This document shows, one piece after another, positions 36,531 through 44,909 of a stretch of 64,000 bases of DNA. The stretch comes from Streptomyces malaysiense (lineage in GTDB: Bacteria > Actinomycetota > Actinomycetes > Streptomycetales > Streptomycetaceae), in contig NZ_LBDA02000012.1 in the NCBI RefSeq assembly GCF_000980885.2, positions 186,001-250,000 on the forward strand. The letters run 5' to 3'. Position numbers and translations under genes: made by a program. Position 1 is the first letter of the stretch, and each line of letters starts with the position of its first letter. The notes beneath the pieces were generated by a model. The model had not been told where the DNA came from. It searched no databases and was given only the letters and a program-made list of their open reading frames with translations.

Positions 36531-36577
36531 GATCCGCCGTCCGCAGCCTCAGGCAACAGGCCACAAGGAGTAGTGAG

Positions 36578-37657
36578 TTGACGGATCAGGACGTCGCGCC
36601 GGCGCCCGACCGGGCGTTCCAGTGCGAGGCGTGCGGCGGAGTGAGCGAGTACGCGCCCGGCACCTATGCGCTGCGCTGCCCGTACTGCAAGCACGAGCAG
36701 GACATCACGCCGGTACCGCGGCAGGTCACCGAGCACCCCATCGAGGAACTGGCTGCGCTGCGGCAGGTATCCGCGCCGAGCCGGGTGAAGGTGTACACCT
36801 GCCCCGGCTGCCACGCGGTGACCGAGAGCGACACCCTCAGCGACAAGTGCCAGTTCTGCGCCACCCCGCTGGTCGCGGACGCCTCCGGCACCGAGCGCGT
36901 GGTACCCGAGGCGGTACTGCCCTTCGGGGTGAGCCGCGAGCAGGCCCGGGACGCGCTGGCCAAGTGGACGAAGTCCCGCTGGTTCGCGCCCGACGAGCTG
37001 AAGAAGGTCACCGAGGCCGAGACCTTCCGGGGCAGCTACCTGCCGCACTGGACGTACGACGCGCAGACCGTCACCGAGTACTCCGGCGAGCGCGGCGAGC
37101 ACTACTGGGTGGAGGAGGAGGACTCCGAGGGCAACACCCGGCAGGTGCGGCACACCCGCTGGCACCACGCCTCCGGGACCGTCGACCGGTTCTTCGACGA
37201 TGTGCTGGTGCCCGGCAGCAGCCAGGTGCCGGAGAAGGAACTGGACAAGCTCGCGCCCTGGCCGCTGGAGGAGACGGTTCCCTACCAGGAGGAGTACCTG
37301 GCCGGCTTCCGTACCGTCCGGTTCGACGTCGAGCCGGAGACCGGCCTGGAGTCGGCGAAGGCCCGGATGGCACCGGTGATCCGGGCCGACTGCAAGCGGG
37401 ACATCGGCGGCGACGAGCAGCGGGTGCACTCGATGTCCACCGCCTACAGCGGCCTGACCTACAAGCTGGTGCTGCTGCCCGTCTGGTTCCTGACCTACCT
37501 CCACGCCGGCAGGGCGTGGCCGGTCATGGTCAACGCCCGCACCGGCGAGGTCATCGGCGAACGGCCGTACAGCGCCGCGAAGATCACCCTTGCGGCGGTG
37601 GGCGGCGCGCTGCTGATCGCGCTGGTGGTGCTGCTCGTGGTGATGCTGCGCCACTGA
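36578..37657 (+). CDS. Zinc-ribbon membrane protein (YdjG-like)
   Basis: The start is a TTG at 36578, seven bases after AAGGAG; no ATG or GTG fits. 359 residues: two zinc ribbons (CEAC...CPYC and CPGC...CQFC) in the first 100 residues, a central domain of about 200 residues, and one C-terminal transmembrane helix (about 335-357) ending RH. The tail-anchored zinc-ribbon layout matches proteins paired with SPFH proteins in envelope-stress operons. It probably recruits the SPFH/GYF protein to the membrane. Confidence 0.8.
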   Translation: MTDQDVAPAPDRAFQCEACGGVSEYAPGTYALRCPYCKHEQDITPVPRQVTEHPIEELAALRQVSAPSRVKVYTCPGCHAVTESDTLSDKCQFCATPLVADASGTERVVPEAVLPFGVSREQARDALAKWTKSRWFAPDELKKVTEAETFRGSYLPHWTYDAQTVTEYSGERGEHYWVEEEDSEGNTRQVRHTRWHHASGTVDRFFDDVLVPGSSQVPEKELDKLAPWPLEETVPYQEEYLAGFRTVRFDVEPETGLESAKARMAPVIRADCKRDIGGDEQRVHSMSTAYSGLTYKLVLLPVWFLTYLHAGRAWPVMVNARTGEVIGERPYSAAKITLAAVGGALLIALVVLLVVMLRH

Positions 37658-37671
37658 GGCGGCGTGCGCGG

Positions 37672-37701
37672 GCGCCGGGGCCCGGGAGCGGGCCCCGGCG
37701 C
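37672..37701. terminator. Strong hairpin between convergent genes
   Basis: GCGCCGGGGCCC (37672-37683) and GGGCCCCGGCGC (37690-37701) form a 12-bp perfect stem with a 6-base loop between the zinc-ribbon gene and the ferritin-like gene, which point at each other. Confidence 0.65.
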
Positions 37702-37778
37702 GACGGCGAGTACCGCAGCCGCAGTCGTAGCCGCAGACACCGACGGCGCCGCGGTGGCGGAGAACCGGTCGGCTGGTA

Positions 37779-38921
37779 TCACCCGCGGGGACGGAACTGG
37801 GGGCCGTAGGTCTTCTCGGCGCCGGTGACGGGGATCTCCATCAGCTCCACGGCGGGAGTCTCCAGCCTGCGCATACGACGCACGGCGGTCGTCAGGCTGT
37901 GGTGGTCGCCTTCTCCCCACGCCGTTTCGAGCGCTTCCAGAACCGTCGTGTAGGTGCTGTCGAAGTCGTCCAGGAGCCGCCGGGCCCCGGCGGGCGGCCG
38001 GGCCCAGCCGCCCGCCGGGACGACGGACATGGGCCGCGTGTCGGGGAAGGGGACCGGCGCTCCGGTGAACTGCCACTTGCCGTCGGTCTCCCGCAACTGC
38101 CGCCCGTGGTAGACCTCGGCGAAGGCGTAGTAGTGCGCCATGTGCCCGTCCCCCAGGTCGTCGGCGGGGGAGACCGAGGTGCCTTCGCCCTGGTCCTTGA
38201 TGATCTCGATCGAGCGCTCGACGTCCTCGAGCGTTCTGACGGGTCTGAGGGTGTCCTCGCCGATGCGTTCGTGCATCTGCCGGTCGACGGAGAGTTCCGG
38301 TGCCACCGCCTGGAACGCCTTGAGCAGTTCGTCGTAGAAGTGGCCGATGCTGAGGGGGTCACGCGCGCTGTCGGTCAGCGGTGCCGCGGGCGCCTCGATG
38401 GCCATCATCACGTCCCGGACGAGCGCCTTGGTCAAGCCCGACAGGTACACGTCCACCCCTGGATGCACGCCGCCGGGCAACGGGCCCGGGTAGACCGGCG
38501 CCGACCCCTTGATCCGGGGCCGTCCCCCCAGCCCGACCAGCAGATTGCAGACGATGCCCAGGTGGTACATCTCGTCGGAGACGATGCGCCGGATCAGCCG
38601 GGCGGCGTCACACTTGCGGTTCCTGATGGACCACCAGCCGCAGAGGTAGGGCGGGATGGTGGAGAACTCGATCTCCACGGCCGCCTGAAGGGCCGATCTG
38701 AGCCAGTCGACACCGCGGTGCTTCTCGGGGACGGCGACCAGCCGGGCCACCACCCCGCGCCGCGTCGGGGCGTGCCGTTCGGGCTTCGCACGTCTGCGGC
38801 CGGGAGTGCACGCGGCCACCGAGGCGGGTGTGCCCGCCGCCAGCGCGGCCGACGCCAGGAGGCTACGACGCCGAACAGGAAATCCGGCCGACTCCTCGGG
38901 AAATCCGGTCGTCTTCGTCAC
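37779..38921 (-). CDS. Ferritin-like-domain protein (VioB-type), Tat/lipoprotein exported
   Basis: The start at GTG 38921, preceded by GGAGG, is preferred; ATGs further upstream give unlikely leaders. 380 residues. The N-terminus has twin Arg (VRRRSLLASAALAAG) and a lipobox-like SVAAC, suggesting Tat export and lipid anchoring. The ferritin-like domain includes AVEIEFSTIPPYL, with Glu residues, and VSDEMYHLGIVCNLL with the E-x-x-H di-iron pattern. Related domains occur with VioB in violacein synthesis, though a stand-alone role is unknown. It is divergent from the permease gene at 39441; a promoter-like element at 39052 lies between. Confidence 0.75.
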   Translation of the reverse strand: MTKTTGFPEESAGFPVRRRSLLASAALAAGTPASVAACTPGRRRAKPERHAPTRRGVVARLVAVPEKHRGVDWLRSALQAAVEIEFSTIPPYLCGWWSIRNRKCDAARLIRRIVSDEMYHLGIVCNLLVGLGGRPRIKGSAPVYPGPLPGGVHPGVDVYLSGLTKALVRDVMMAIEAPAAPLTDSARDPLSIGHFYDELLKAFQAVAPELSVDRQMHERIGEDTLRPVRTLEDVERSIEIIKDQGEGTSVSPADDLGDGHMAHYYAFAEVYHGRQLRETDGKWQFTGAPVPFPDTRPMSVVPAGGWARPPAGARRLLDDFDSTYTTVLEALETAWGEGDHHSLTTAVRRMRRLETPAVELMEIPVTGAEKTYGPQFRPRG

Positions 38922-39051
38922 CGCCGCCTCCGTATCCGCCGGTGCTCCCGGCATCGCCTCGACCCAGGTGCGCGAAGCTAGCAGCCCCGTCCGCTCTCTC
39001 CGCGGAGTCGGCGGTGCCCGGCGCGGCTTCTCACGCCATCGGTCCAGGACC

Positions 39052-39079
39052 GGGAACCGAGTGGCGGCCGGCGACGACT
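39052..39079 (+). promoter_or_regulatory. ECF-type promoter element, copy 1 (toward the NiCoT permease)
   Basis: GGGAAC at 39052-39057, a 17-base spacer, then CGACT at 39075-39079. It is the leftmost of six such elements in 17 kb. It lies 362 bases before the permease start, farther than the other copies, and its -10 continuation (GCAT) is the most divergent. The rest of 38922-39440 shows no gene. Confidence 0.45.
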
Positions 39080-39440
39080 GCATGGGGATCGGCACACCAC
39101 CCGCGGGCCGGGGCGACCGGGCTCCCGGGTGCGTCCCGGCCGGATCGCCCGATGTGTGATCTTGGATACCTGAACGACCGCGCGGTTGTGCGGAAACGGG
39201 TGGTCAGCTCTACGGTGGGCGGGCCGTGGTGTTCGGGAAGACCGGTGAAAGCCCTTCGCGGGGCTCAGACCGGAGCGGCCCTCGCCACTGTGATCGGGGA
39301 GTGTTCGTCCCAGTTGTGCACGGTCACTGTCCGCCGCCCGGCGGACGGGAAGGCCGGGACGGACACGCGCGCACCCGTAAGCCAGGAGACCGGCCACGGC
39401 ACTTCACGAACTGATCCACGAGGTGCTGGAGCGTGACCCT

Positions 39441-40532
39441 ATGACCCTGCCCGCAGAGTCCACCCGTTTTCACTGGCGGCGCGAGGACACCGTCCGTACC
39501 GCAGGGCTGCTGGCGGTGATCGCCGCCCTGCACGTCGCCGCGTTCGGCGTCCTGTTCCTGCTGGTCGTGCCCGGCCACTACGAGATCGGTTCCAAGGCGT
39601 TCGGGATCGGCCTCGGGGTGACCGCGTACACCCTGGGCATGCGGCACGCGTTCGACGCCGATCACATCGCCGCGATCGACAACACCACCCGCAAGCTGAT
39701 GGCCGACGGCAAGCGGCCGGTGTCGGTCGGCTTCTGGTTCGCGCTCGGCCACTCCAGTGTGGTGGTCGTCATGGCGGCCCTGGTCGCGGGCGGCGCGCAG
39801 CTCGCCGGCATCCTGCTCGACGACGGCTCCCGCACCCACCAGGCACTCGGCGTCGTCGGCACCACCGTCTCCGGGACCTTCCTCTACCTCATCGCGGCTC
39901 TCAACCTCGTGGCGCTCACCGGCATCCTGCGAGTCTTCCGGGCGATGCGAGCGGGTACGTACGACGAGGCCGCGCTGGAACAGCACCTGGACTCCCGGGG
40001 GTTCATGAACCGGTTCCTCGGCCGCTTCACCAGGTCGATCACCCGCCCCGGCCAGATGTTCCCGCTGGGCTTCCTGTTCGGGCTGGGCTTCGACACCGCG
40101 ACCGAGGTCACCCTGATGGTGATGGCGGGCAGCGGTGCGGCGGCCGGGCTTCCGTGGTACGCGATCCTGTGCCTGCCGCTGCTGTTCGCGGCGGGGATGA
40201 GCCTGTTCGACACCCTCGACGGCACCTTCATGAACTTCGCCTACCAGTGGGCGTTCTCCAACCCGGTGCGCAAGGTGTTCTACAACCTCACCATCACCGG
40301 CCTGTCCATCGCGGTCGCCTTCCTGATCGGCACCATCGAACTGGTCGGGGTGCTGCACGAGAAGCTCGACCTGAGTGACGCGGTGACCGGCTGGATCGCC
40401 GGGCTGGACCTGGACAACGTGGGGTACGTCATCGTCGGCCTGTTCGTGGTCGTGTGGGCGGCGGCGCTGGCCTACTGGCGGCTGGCCAGGGTGGAGCAGA
40501 GGTGGGCGGGCCGGCTCGGCGGGGGCGGCTGA
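39441..40532 (+). CDS. HoxN/HupN/NixA-family (NiCoT) transition-metal permease
   Basis: ATG at 39441; 363 residues with about eight hydrophobic segments. The signature GMRHAFDADHIAAIDN (H-x4-DH) in helix II and LFGLGFDTATEV and its partner motifs are diagnostic of the NiCoT family, which imports nickel or cobalt by secondary transport. A promoter-like element shared with the copper genes lies upstream, so metal uptake here may be tied to copper status. Substrate unknown. Confidence 0.88.
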   Translation: MTLPAESTRFHWRREDTVRTAGLLAVIAALHVAAFGVLFLLVVPGHYEIGSKAFGIGLGVTAYTLGMRHAFDADHIAAIDNTTRKLMADGKRPVSVGFWFALGHSSVVVVMAALVAGGAQLAGILLDDGSRTHQALGVVGTTVSGTFLYLIAALNLVALTGILRVFRAMRAGTYDEAALEQHLDSRGFMNRFLGRFTRSITRPGQMFPLGFLFGLGFDTATEVTLMVMAGSGAAAGLPWYAILCLPLLFAAGMSLFDTLDGTFMNFAYQWAFSNPVRKVFYNLTITGLSIAVAFLIGTIELVGVLHEKLDLSDAVTGWIAGLDLDNVGYVIVGLFVVVWAAALAYWRLARVEQRWAGRLGGGG

Positions 40533-40625
40533 CACCCCGGCCGCTTCGAGGACCTCCGCGGTCCGCCGGCGGTGCCGGTGAAGCCGACGGTGCCGGCCGC
40601 TATGGCGTACGTCACGGTCGAGTCC

Positions 40626-40653
40626 CGGAACTCGACGCTCCGCCGGCCCGACT
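40626..40653 (+). promoter_or_regulatory. ECF-type promoter element, copy 2 (copper operon)
   Basis: CGGAAC at 40626-40631, 17-base spacer, CGACTACTG from 40649. The -10 is 68 bases before the ATG of the Met/His-rich protein at 40721, the first gene of the copper ATPase operon. Confidence 0.6.
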
Positions 40654-40720
40654 ACTGCGACGGTACGGCTTCCAGTGCCATCTCTCGCACGACGGTCCGA
40701 AGCGGCCAGGAAGGTCGGGC

Positions 40721-40963
40721 ATGGCCGATATTCCGTTGTCACCCGGCTCGACCGGTACGACCCGCGGCAGGCTGCTGCCGCCTCCCGCGCTCTGCGCGTT
40801 CCTGCTCCTGCTGGTGCTGCTGTTCTCGGTGTCCTACGCCGTCGGGTCGGCGGCGGGTCCGGTCGCGCCCGGCATGCACGGCGGCGGAGGACCCGGGCAC
40901 GGCGGTGGGGGCGGTGGCGGCATGGACGACATGCCCGGGATGAGCCACGGGAGCGGTGGATGA
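40721..40963 (+). CDS. Small Met/His-rich single-span membrane protein
   Basis: 80 residues from the ATG at 40721 (AAGG upstream). One transmembrane helix (about residues 22-42) is followed by a Gly-rich tail with MH, GH, MDDMPGMSHGSGG, a cluster of Met and His typical of Cu(I)-handling proteins. It overlaps the copper ATPase start as ATGA, so the two are co-translated; it probably passes copper to or from the ATPase outside the membrane. Confidence 0.75.
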   Translation: MADIPLSPGSTGTTRGRLLPPPALCAFLLLLVLLFSVSYAVGSAAGPVAPGMHGGGGPGHGGGGGGGMDDMPGMSHGSGG

Positions 40964-43251
40964 CCGCGCTCGAACCGGCGGCGGAACTCGTCGTCACCGA
41001 CATCACCGTGGGCGGGATGACCTGCGCGGCCTGCGTCCGGCGGGTGGAGAGGAAGCTCGGCAAGCTGGCAGGCGTCACCGCCACGGTCAACCTGGCCACG
41101 GGGCTCGCCCGGGTCAGCCACCCGGCCGATGTCGCGCCCGAGAGCCTCGTCGCCGCGGTCGGACAGGCCGGCTACCGGGCCGCGCTGCCGGTGAGCGAGG
41201 ACGAGGAGGACTTTGGCGCGGCGGACGAGGACGACGCCGAGTCCCGGCGCGAGCGGGAACGGATCACGGTCACCGCCCTGCTGGCCGTACCGGTGCTGGT
41301 GCTCTCGATGGTGCCGGCCCTGCAGTTCCGCGACTGGCAGTGGCTGTGCTTCGTGCTGGCCGCCCCGGTGGCCGTGTGGAGCGCCTGGCCCTTCCACATC
41401 AGGGCGTTGCGCGGGCTGCGCCACTCCACGGCCACGATGGACACCCTGGTCTCGCTGGGGATCGTGGCGTCGTTCTCGTGGTCGGCGTACGCGCTGTTCC
41501 TGGGCGGCGCGGGCGAGCCCGGGATGCGGATGTCGTTCAGCCTCCTGCCCTCCGCGTCGGACGGCATGGCGCACCTGTACCTGGAAGCGGCCGTGAGCGT
41601 CCCGCTGTTCGTGCTGACCGGACGGTTCCTGGAGGGGCGGGCCCGGCGCGGGACCGGGGCGGCGCTGCGGTCGCTGGCCGGACCGGCGGTCGAGAACGTC
41701 TCGGTACGTGACGAGCTCGGGGAGCGGTCGATCCCGGTCGAACGGCTGCGCGTGGGGCAGACCTTCGTGGTGCGGCCGGGGGAGCGGGTCGCCACCGACG
41801 GACGGGTGACGCGGGGCACCTCCGCCGTGGACCTGTCCCTGGTCACCGGTGAGAGCGAACCCGTGGAGGTGGGCCCCGGCTCCGCTCTGGTCGGGGGCGC
41901 CGTCAACGCCGGCGGACTGCTGCTGGTCGAGGCCACGGCTGTCGGCGCGGACACCCGGCTGGCGCGGATCACCGCTCTCGTCACCGAGGCCCAGACCGGC
42001 AAGGCGCGGGCGCAGCGGCCGGCCGACGCGGTCGCCGGGGTGTTCGTACCCGTCGTCCTCGCCCTCGCGGTGACCGTCCTCGGATTCTGGCTGGGTGCCG
42101 GAGCCGATCCGCAGGCGGCCCTCACCGCCTGTGTGGCCGTACTCGTCGTCGCCTGCCCGTGCGCGCTGGGGCTGGCGACACCGACCGCCCTGACGGCCGC
42201 CACCGGGCGCGGGGCGCAACTGGGCGTGCTGGTGCGGGGGCCGCGGACGCTGGAGGCCCTCCAGCACGTGGACACCGTCGTCCTGGACAAGACCGGCACC
42301 CTGACCACCGGTCACATGACGGTGGCCGGCGTCACCGCACTGCCGGGCGCGCTCGGGCGGGAGGCGGTGGTCCGACTGGCCGGGGCCGTGGAGCAGGGCT
42401 CCGAGCACCCGATCGGGCGGGCGGTCACCGCGTACGCGCGCCGCACGGGCGACGCCGGCCCGTTGCCGGACGTGACGGACTTCGCCGCGGTTGTCGGGCA
42501 CGGGGTCCGCGGCCGGGTGGACGGTCTGGTGGTCGAGGCGGGCGCGCCGGAGGGCAGGCTGCCGCGCGAGCTGGCCGGGGCGCTGGCCGCGGCGGAGGAG
42601 GCCGCGCACACACCGGTTCTGGTACGGGTCGACGGACGTGCCGAGGCGCTGGTCGCCGTCGGCGACGTACTGCGCCCCGGCAGCTACCGGGCCGTGGACC
42701 GGCTGCGCCGGCTCGGCATCCGCCCGGTGCTGGCCACCGGCGACCGGAGGGCGTCCGCCGAGGCCGTCGCCGCCGCGCTCGGCATCGACGAGGTGCACGC
42801 CCGCTGCACCCCGGAGGGCAAGGCCGCCCTCGTGCGCGAACTGAGGAACGGGGGCGCCCGGGTCGCGGTGGTGGGCGACGGGGTGAACGACGCCGCCGCG
42901 CTCGCCGGCGCCGACCTGGGCATCGCCATGGGCGGCGGCGCCGACGTGGCCATCGGCGCCGCCGACCTGACCCTCGTCCGCGGGGACATCGAGGCCCTCG
43001 TCGACGCGGTCCGGCTGGCCCGGCGCACCCTGGGCACGATCCGGGCCAACCTGGCCTGGGCGTTCGGCTACAACGTGGTCACCGTGCCGCTGGCCATGGT
43101 CGGCCTGCTCGACCCCATGGTGGCGGCCGCGGCGATGTCGGCGAGCTCCGTGCTCGTGGTCGCGAACAGCCTCCGGCTGCGGGGCCGGCAGCCGTCCGCG
43201 GCCCGCGGCCTGGCGGCCGGGAGGCGCGGCGGGAAGGCGGGTGCGCGATGA
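40960..43251 (+). CDS. CPx (P1B-type) copper-transporting ATPase
   Basis: 763 residues. N-terminal heavy-metal domain with GGMTCAACV, the CPC metal site at residues 399-401 (VVACPCALGLATPT), phosphorylation Asp443 in DKTGTLTTG, the SEHPIG motif and GDGVNDAAAL. These make it a Cu(I)/Ag(I) P1B ATPase. It is the second gene of an operon with a Met/His-rich membrane protein and a PCuAC-like protein, all with ATGA overlaps. P1B ATPases pump from cytosol outward, either for detoxification (CopA) or to supply extracytoplasmic cuproenzymes (CtpA/CtpB-like). The PCuAC neighbour favours supply. No CsoR/CopZ gene is beside it. Confidence 0.92.
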   Translation: MTALEPAAELVVTDITVGGMTCAACVRRVERKLGKLAGVTATVNLATGLARVSHPADVAPESLVAAVGQAGYRAALPVSEDEEDFGAADEDDAESRRERERITVTALLAVPVLVLSMVPALQFRDWQWLCFVLAAPVAVWSAWPFHIRALRGLRHSTATMDTLVSLGIVASFSWSAYALFLGGAGEPGMRMSFSLLPSASDGMAHLYLEAAVSVPLFVLTGRFLEGRARRGTGAALRSLAGPAVENVSVRDELGERSIPVERLRVGQTFVVRPGERVATDGRVTRGTSAVDLSLVTGESEPVEVGPGSALVGGAVNAGGLLLVEATAVGADTRLARITALVTEAQTGKARAQRPADAVAGVFVPVVLALAVTVLGFWLGAGADPQAALTACVAVLVVACPCALGLATPTALTAATGRGAQLGVLVRGPRTLEALQHVDTVVLDKTGTLTTGHMTVAGVTALPGALGREAVVRLAGAVEQGSEHPIGRAVTAYARRTGDAGPLPDVTDFAAVVGHGVRGRVDGLVVEAGAPEGRLPRELAGALAAAEEAAHTPVLVRVDGRAEALVAVGDVLRPGSYRAVDRLRRLGIRPVLATGDRRASAEAVAAALGIDEVHARCTPEGKAALVRELRNGGARVAVVGDGVNDAAALAGADLGIAMGGGADVAIGAADLTLVRGDIEALVDAVRLARRTLGTIRANLAWAFGYNVVTVPLAMVGLLDPMVAAAAMSASSVLVVANSLRLRGRQPSAARGLAAGRRGGKAGAR

Positions 43252-43796
43252 GGCGCGTGAGGACCACGCACTTGGTTCTGGCTTTGAGGGGCCTCGGCCG
43301 GCGGCGGGTGAGGGACGCCGCGCTGTCCGTCCTGGCGCCCGTCGTGGCCTGCTGTGCGGCGCTGGCCGGGCTGACCGCCTGGGCCGGCGCGGGCCGGGCC
43401 GGCAGTCCGACGCGTGTCCGGGTCACGGAGGGGCGGGTCCTGCTGCCGTCCGTCGGGGTCCCGGAGACCGCGGCGTTCTTCCGGATCGCCAACGAGGGCG
43501 GCTCCGCCGACACACTCGTCCGGATCACCGCGCGTGACGTGCCCGGCGACGTCACGCTCTCCCAGCACCGTATGGAGCGGGGCGACATGGCCTACCGGTC
43601 CGAGATCGACTCCGTATCCGTGGCGGCGGGCGAACGCCTCGCCATGTCGCCGGTCGGCGTCGATCTGACGGTGCCGGTGCCCTCGAAGGCGTGGCGTTCG
43701 GGTGATCTCGTGCCGTTCACCCTGGAGTTCCGGCGCAGCGGCCCGGTCAGGGTCCTGGCCGTGGTGGTGCGGCCGGGTACGGTGTCGCCGCAGTAG
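43248..43796 (+). CDS. PCuAC-like extracytoplasmic copper chaperone, second Cu motif altered
   Basis: 182 residues; overlaps the ATPase stop as ATGA. A signal anchor (about residues 25-45) is followed by a cupredoxin-like PCuAC domain (AAFFRIANEGGSADTLVRI). PCuAC proteins deliver Cu(I) to the CuA site of cytochrome oxidase through H-x-x-M...H-x-M. Here the first part is present (SQHRMERGDMAYRS), but the place of H-x-M reads PVGVDLTV. The copper site is therefore incomplete or rebuilt, so delivery may be weaker or use Met only. Confidence 0.75.
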   Translation: MRRVRTTHLVLALRGLGRRRVRDAALSVLAPVVACCAALAGLTAWAGAGRAGSPTRVRVTEGRVLLPSVGVPETAAFFRIANEGGSADTLVRITARDVPGDVTLSQHRMERGDMAYRSEIDSVSVAAGERLAMSPVGVDLTVPVPSKAWRSGDLVPFTLEFRRSGPVRVLAVVVRPGTVSPQ

Positions 43797-43822
43797 TCGT
43801 TCCTCGTGTTCTCCGGGTTCCC
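43795..43822 (-). promoter_or_regulatory. ECF-type promoter element, copy 3 (antisense to the copper operon)
   Basis: On the minus strand GGGAAC (43822-43817), a 17-base spacer and CGACTACTGCG (from 43799). The -10 extends exactly as in copy 2. It points left, into the end of the PCuAC gene and the ATPase, with no minus-strand gene downstream for kilobases, so it would make an antisense transcript. Confidence 0.45.
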
Positions 43823-43930
43823 CTGCGTCTGCTGTGAGTTGTGTCTCCTGATCGTCGGTGGGCCGGAGGGCGGGGGTTCCTGCCCACCCCCTGACGGTGA
43901 CCGGACCCCGGGTGCGAGGATGAGCGGGCT

Positions 43931-44665
43931 ATGAATGTCCCAGGGTGGTGCCGTGCGGTGCGGGCCGGCGTGTTCGCCGCGGCCTGCGTGGTGCTCGCCG
44001 CCCTCGGTCACGCGACCATGTCGGGAACTCCCGTGCCCTGGTGGGCCGTGGTCGCCGGGGCGGTCGGGACCGGCGCGGCGGGCTGGCTGATGGCCGGGCG
44101 GGAGCGCGGCCGCACGTCGATCGTCGCGGTCGTGACCGCCGCCCAGATGGTGCTCCACGAGACCTTCTCGCTGGCGCAGTCGTGGGCGTCCGGCCCCGGG
44201 CCGACGCCGCACGCCGGTCCGTCCCCGGGCATGAGCGCCATGCGCATGGGCTCGACGCACATGGGGTCGATGGGCTCCATGGGCGCGATGCACGCGGGCT
44301 CCATGGGCGGGACGGACATGGGGTCCGCCGACCACCCGGTCCACGGCATGGCCGGGTTCGGTCATATGCATGACATGACCGGCATGAGCAGTACGGCCTC
44401 GGCCGGCATGTTCGCCGCGCACTTCCTGGCCGCCGTCCTGTGCGGGCTGTGGCTCGCCTACGGTGAGCGGGCCGTCTTCCGCGTCCTGCGCGCGACGGCG
44501 ACCTGGCTGGCGGCCCCGCTGCGACTGCTCGGGGCCCTGCCCACGCCGTACCGCCGCCCCAGCGTGCACAGGCGCCGCGCCGTCGACGCTCCGGCCCCGG
44601 TACGTCTGCTCCTGTGCTGTTCCCTCACCTTCCGGGGGCCGCCCGTGGGTGCCGCTGTCCGCTGA
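43931..44665 (+). CDS. Met-rich membrane protein
   Basis: 244 residues: four hydrophobic helices, two before (about 10-55) and one or two after (about 158-178) a Met/His-rich loop (about 90-155) with repeated MGS, MHAGSMGG, FGHMHDMTGM and similar. Met-x-x-Met clusters bind Cu(I). The position directly after the copper operon and before the sigma factor supports a role in periplasmic copper capture. Not assigned to a named family. Confidence 0.7.
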   Translation: MNVPGWCRAVRAGVFAAACVVLAALGHATMSGTPVPWWAVVAGAVGTGAAGWLMAGRERGRTSIVAVVTAAQMVLHETFSLAQSWASGPGPTPHAGPSPGMSAMRMGSTHMGSMGSMGAMHAGSMGGTDMGSADHPVHGMAGFGHMHDMTGMSSTASAGMFAAHFLAAVLCGLWLAYGERAVFRVLRATATWLAAPLRLLGALPTPYRRPSVHRRRAVDAPAPVRLLLCCSLTFRGPPVGAAVR

Positions 44666-44770
44666 GACAGCCGGATCCACCGGAGCCCCTCGTCCACTCG
44701 TCCCGCGGTGTTCTCGCGCGCGGGTGTGCCCTGACCTCTGCGCCGGGCACACCGGCGGGTGGCCGTGAAC

Positions 44771-44807
44771 GGACCGTTCCCCACGGGCGGGACCGTTCCC
44801 CACGGGC
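44771..44807. repeat. 18-bp tandem direct repeat upstream of the sigma factor gene
   Basis: GGACCGTTCCCCACGGGC occurs at 44771-44788 and again at 44790-44807, one base apart. It lies about 100 bases upstream of the ECF sigma start, in a 244-base gap with no gene. It may be a regulator or sigma autoregulation site. No GGAAC-N17-CGACT element was seen in front of the sigma gene itself. Confidence 0.5.
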
Positions 44808-44909
44808 TCCGGGAATCGCCCTACCTCCGCGTACGGGCGCACCCCATGCCCCGGTGAGCCGTGCCCCCGCACGGGCCGGCCCCGGAAGACCCGAGAAGGA
44901 CATCACACG

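Noticed and set aside
40960..43251. Copper detoxification operon of the copA/csoR/copZ type
   Set aside because: No CsoR or CopZ gene is adjacent, and the PCuAC neighbour and shared promoter with a chalkophore importer fit copper supply better; detoxification is not excluded.
44771..44810. GGGAAC boxes on the minus strand inside the 18-bp repeat as further sigma elements
   Set aside because: Neither has CGAC at 17 bases.
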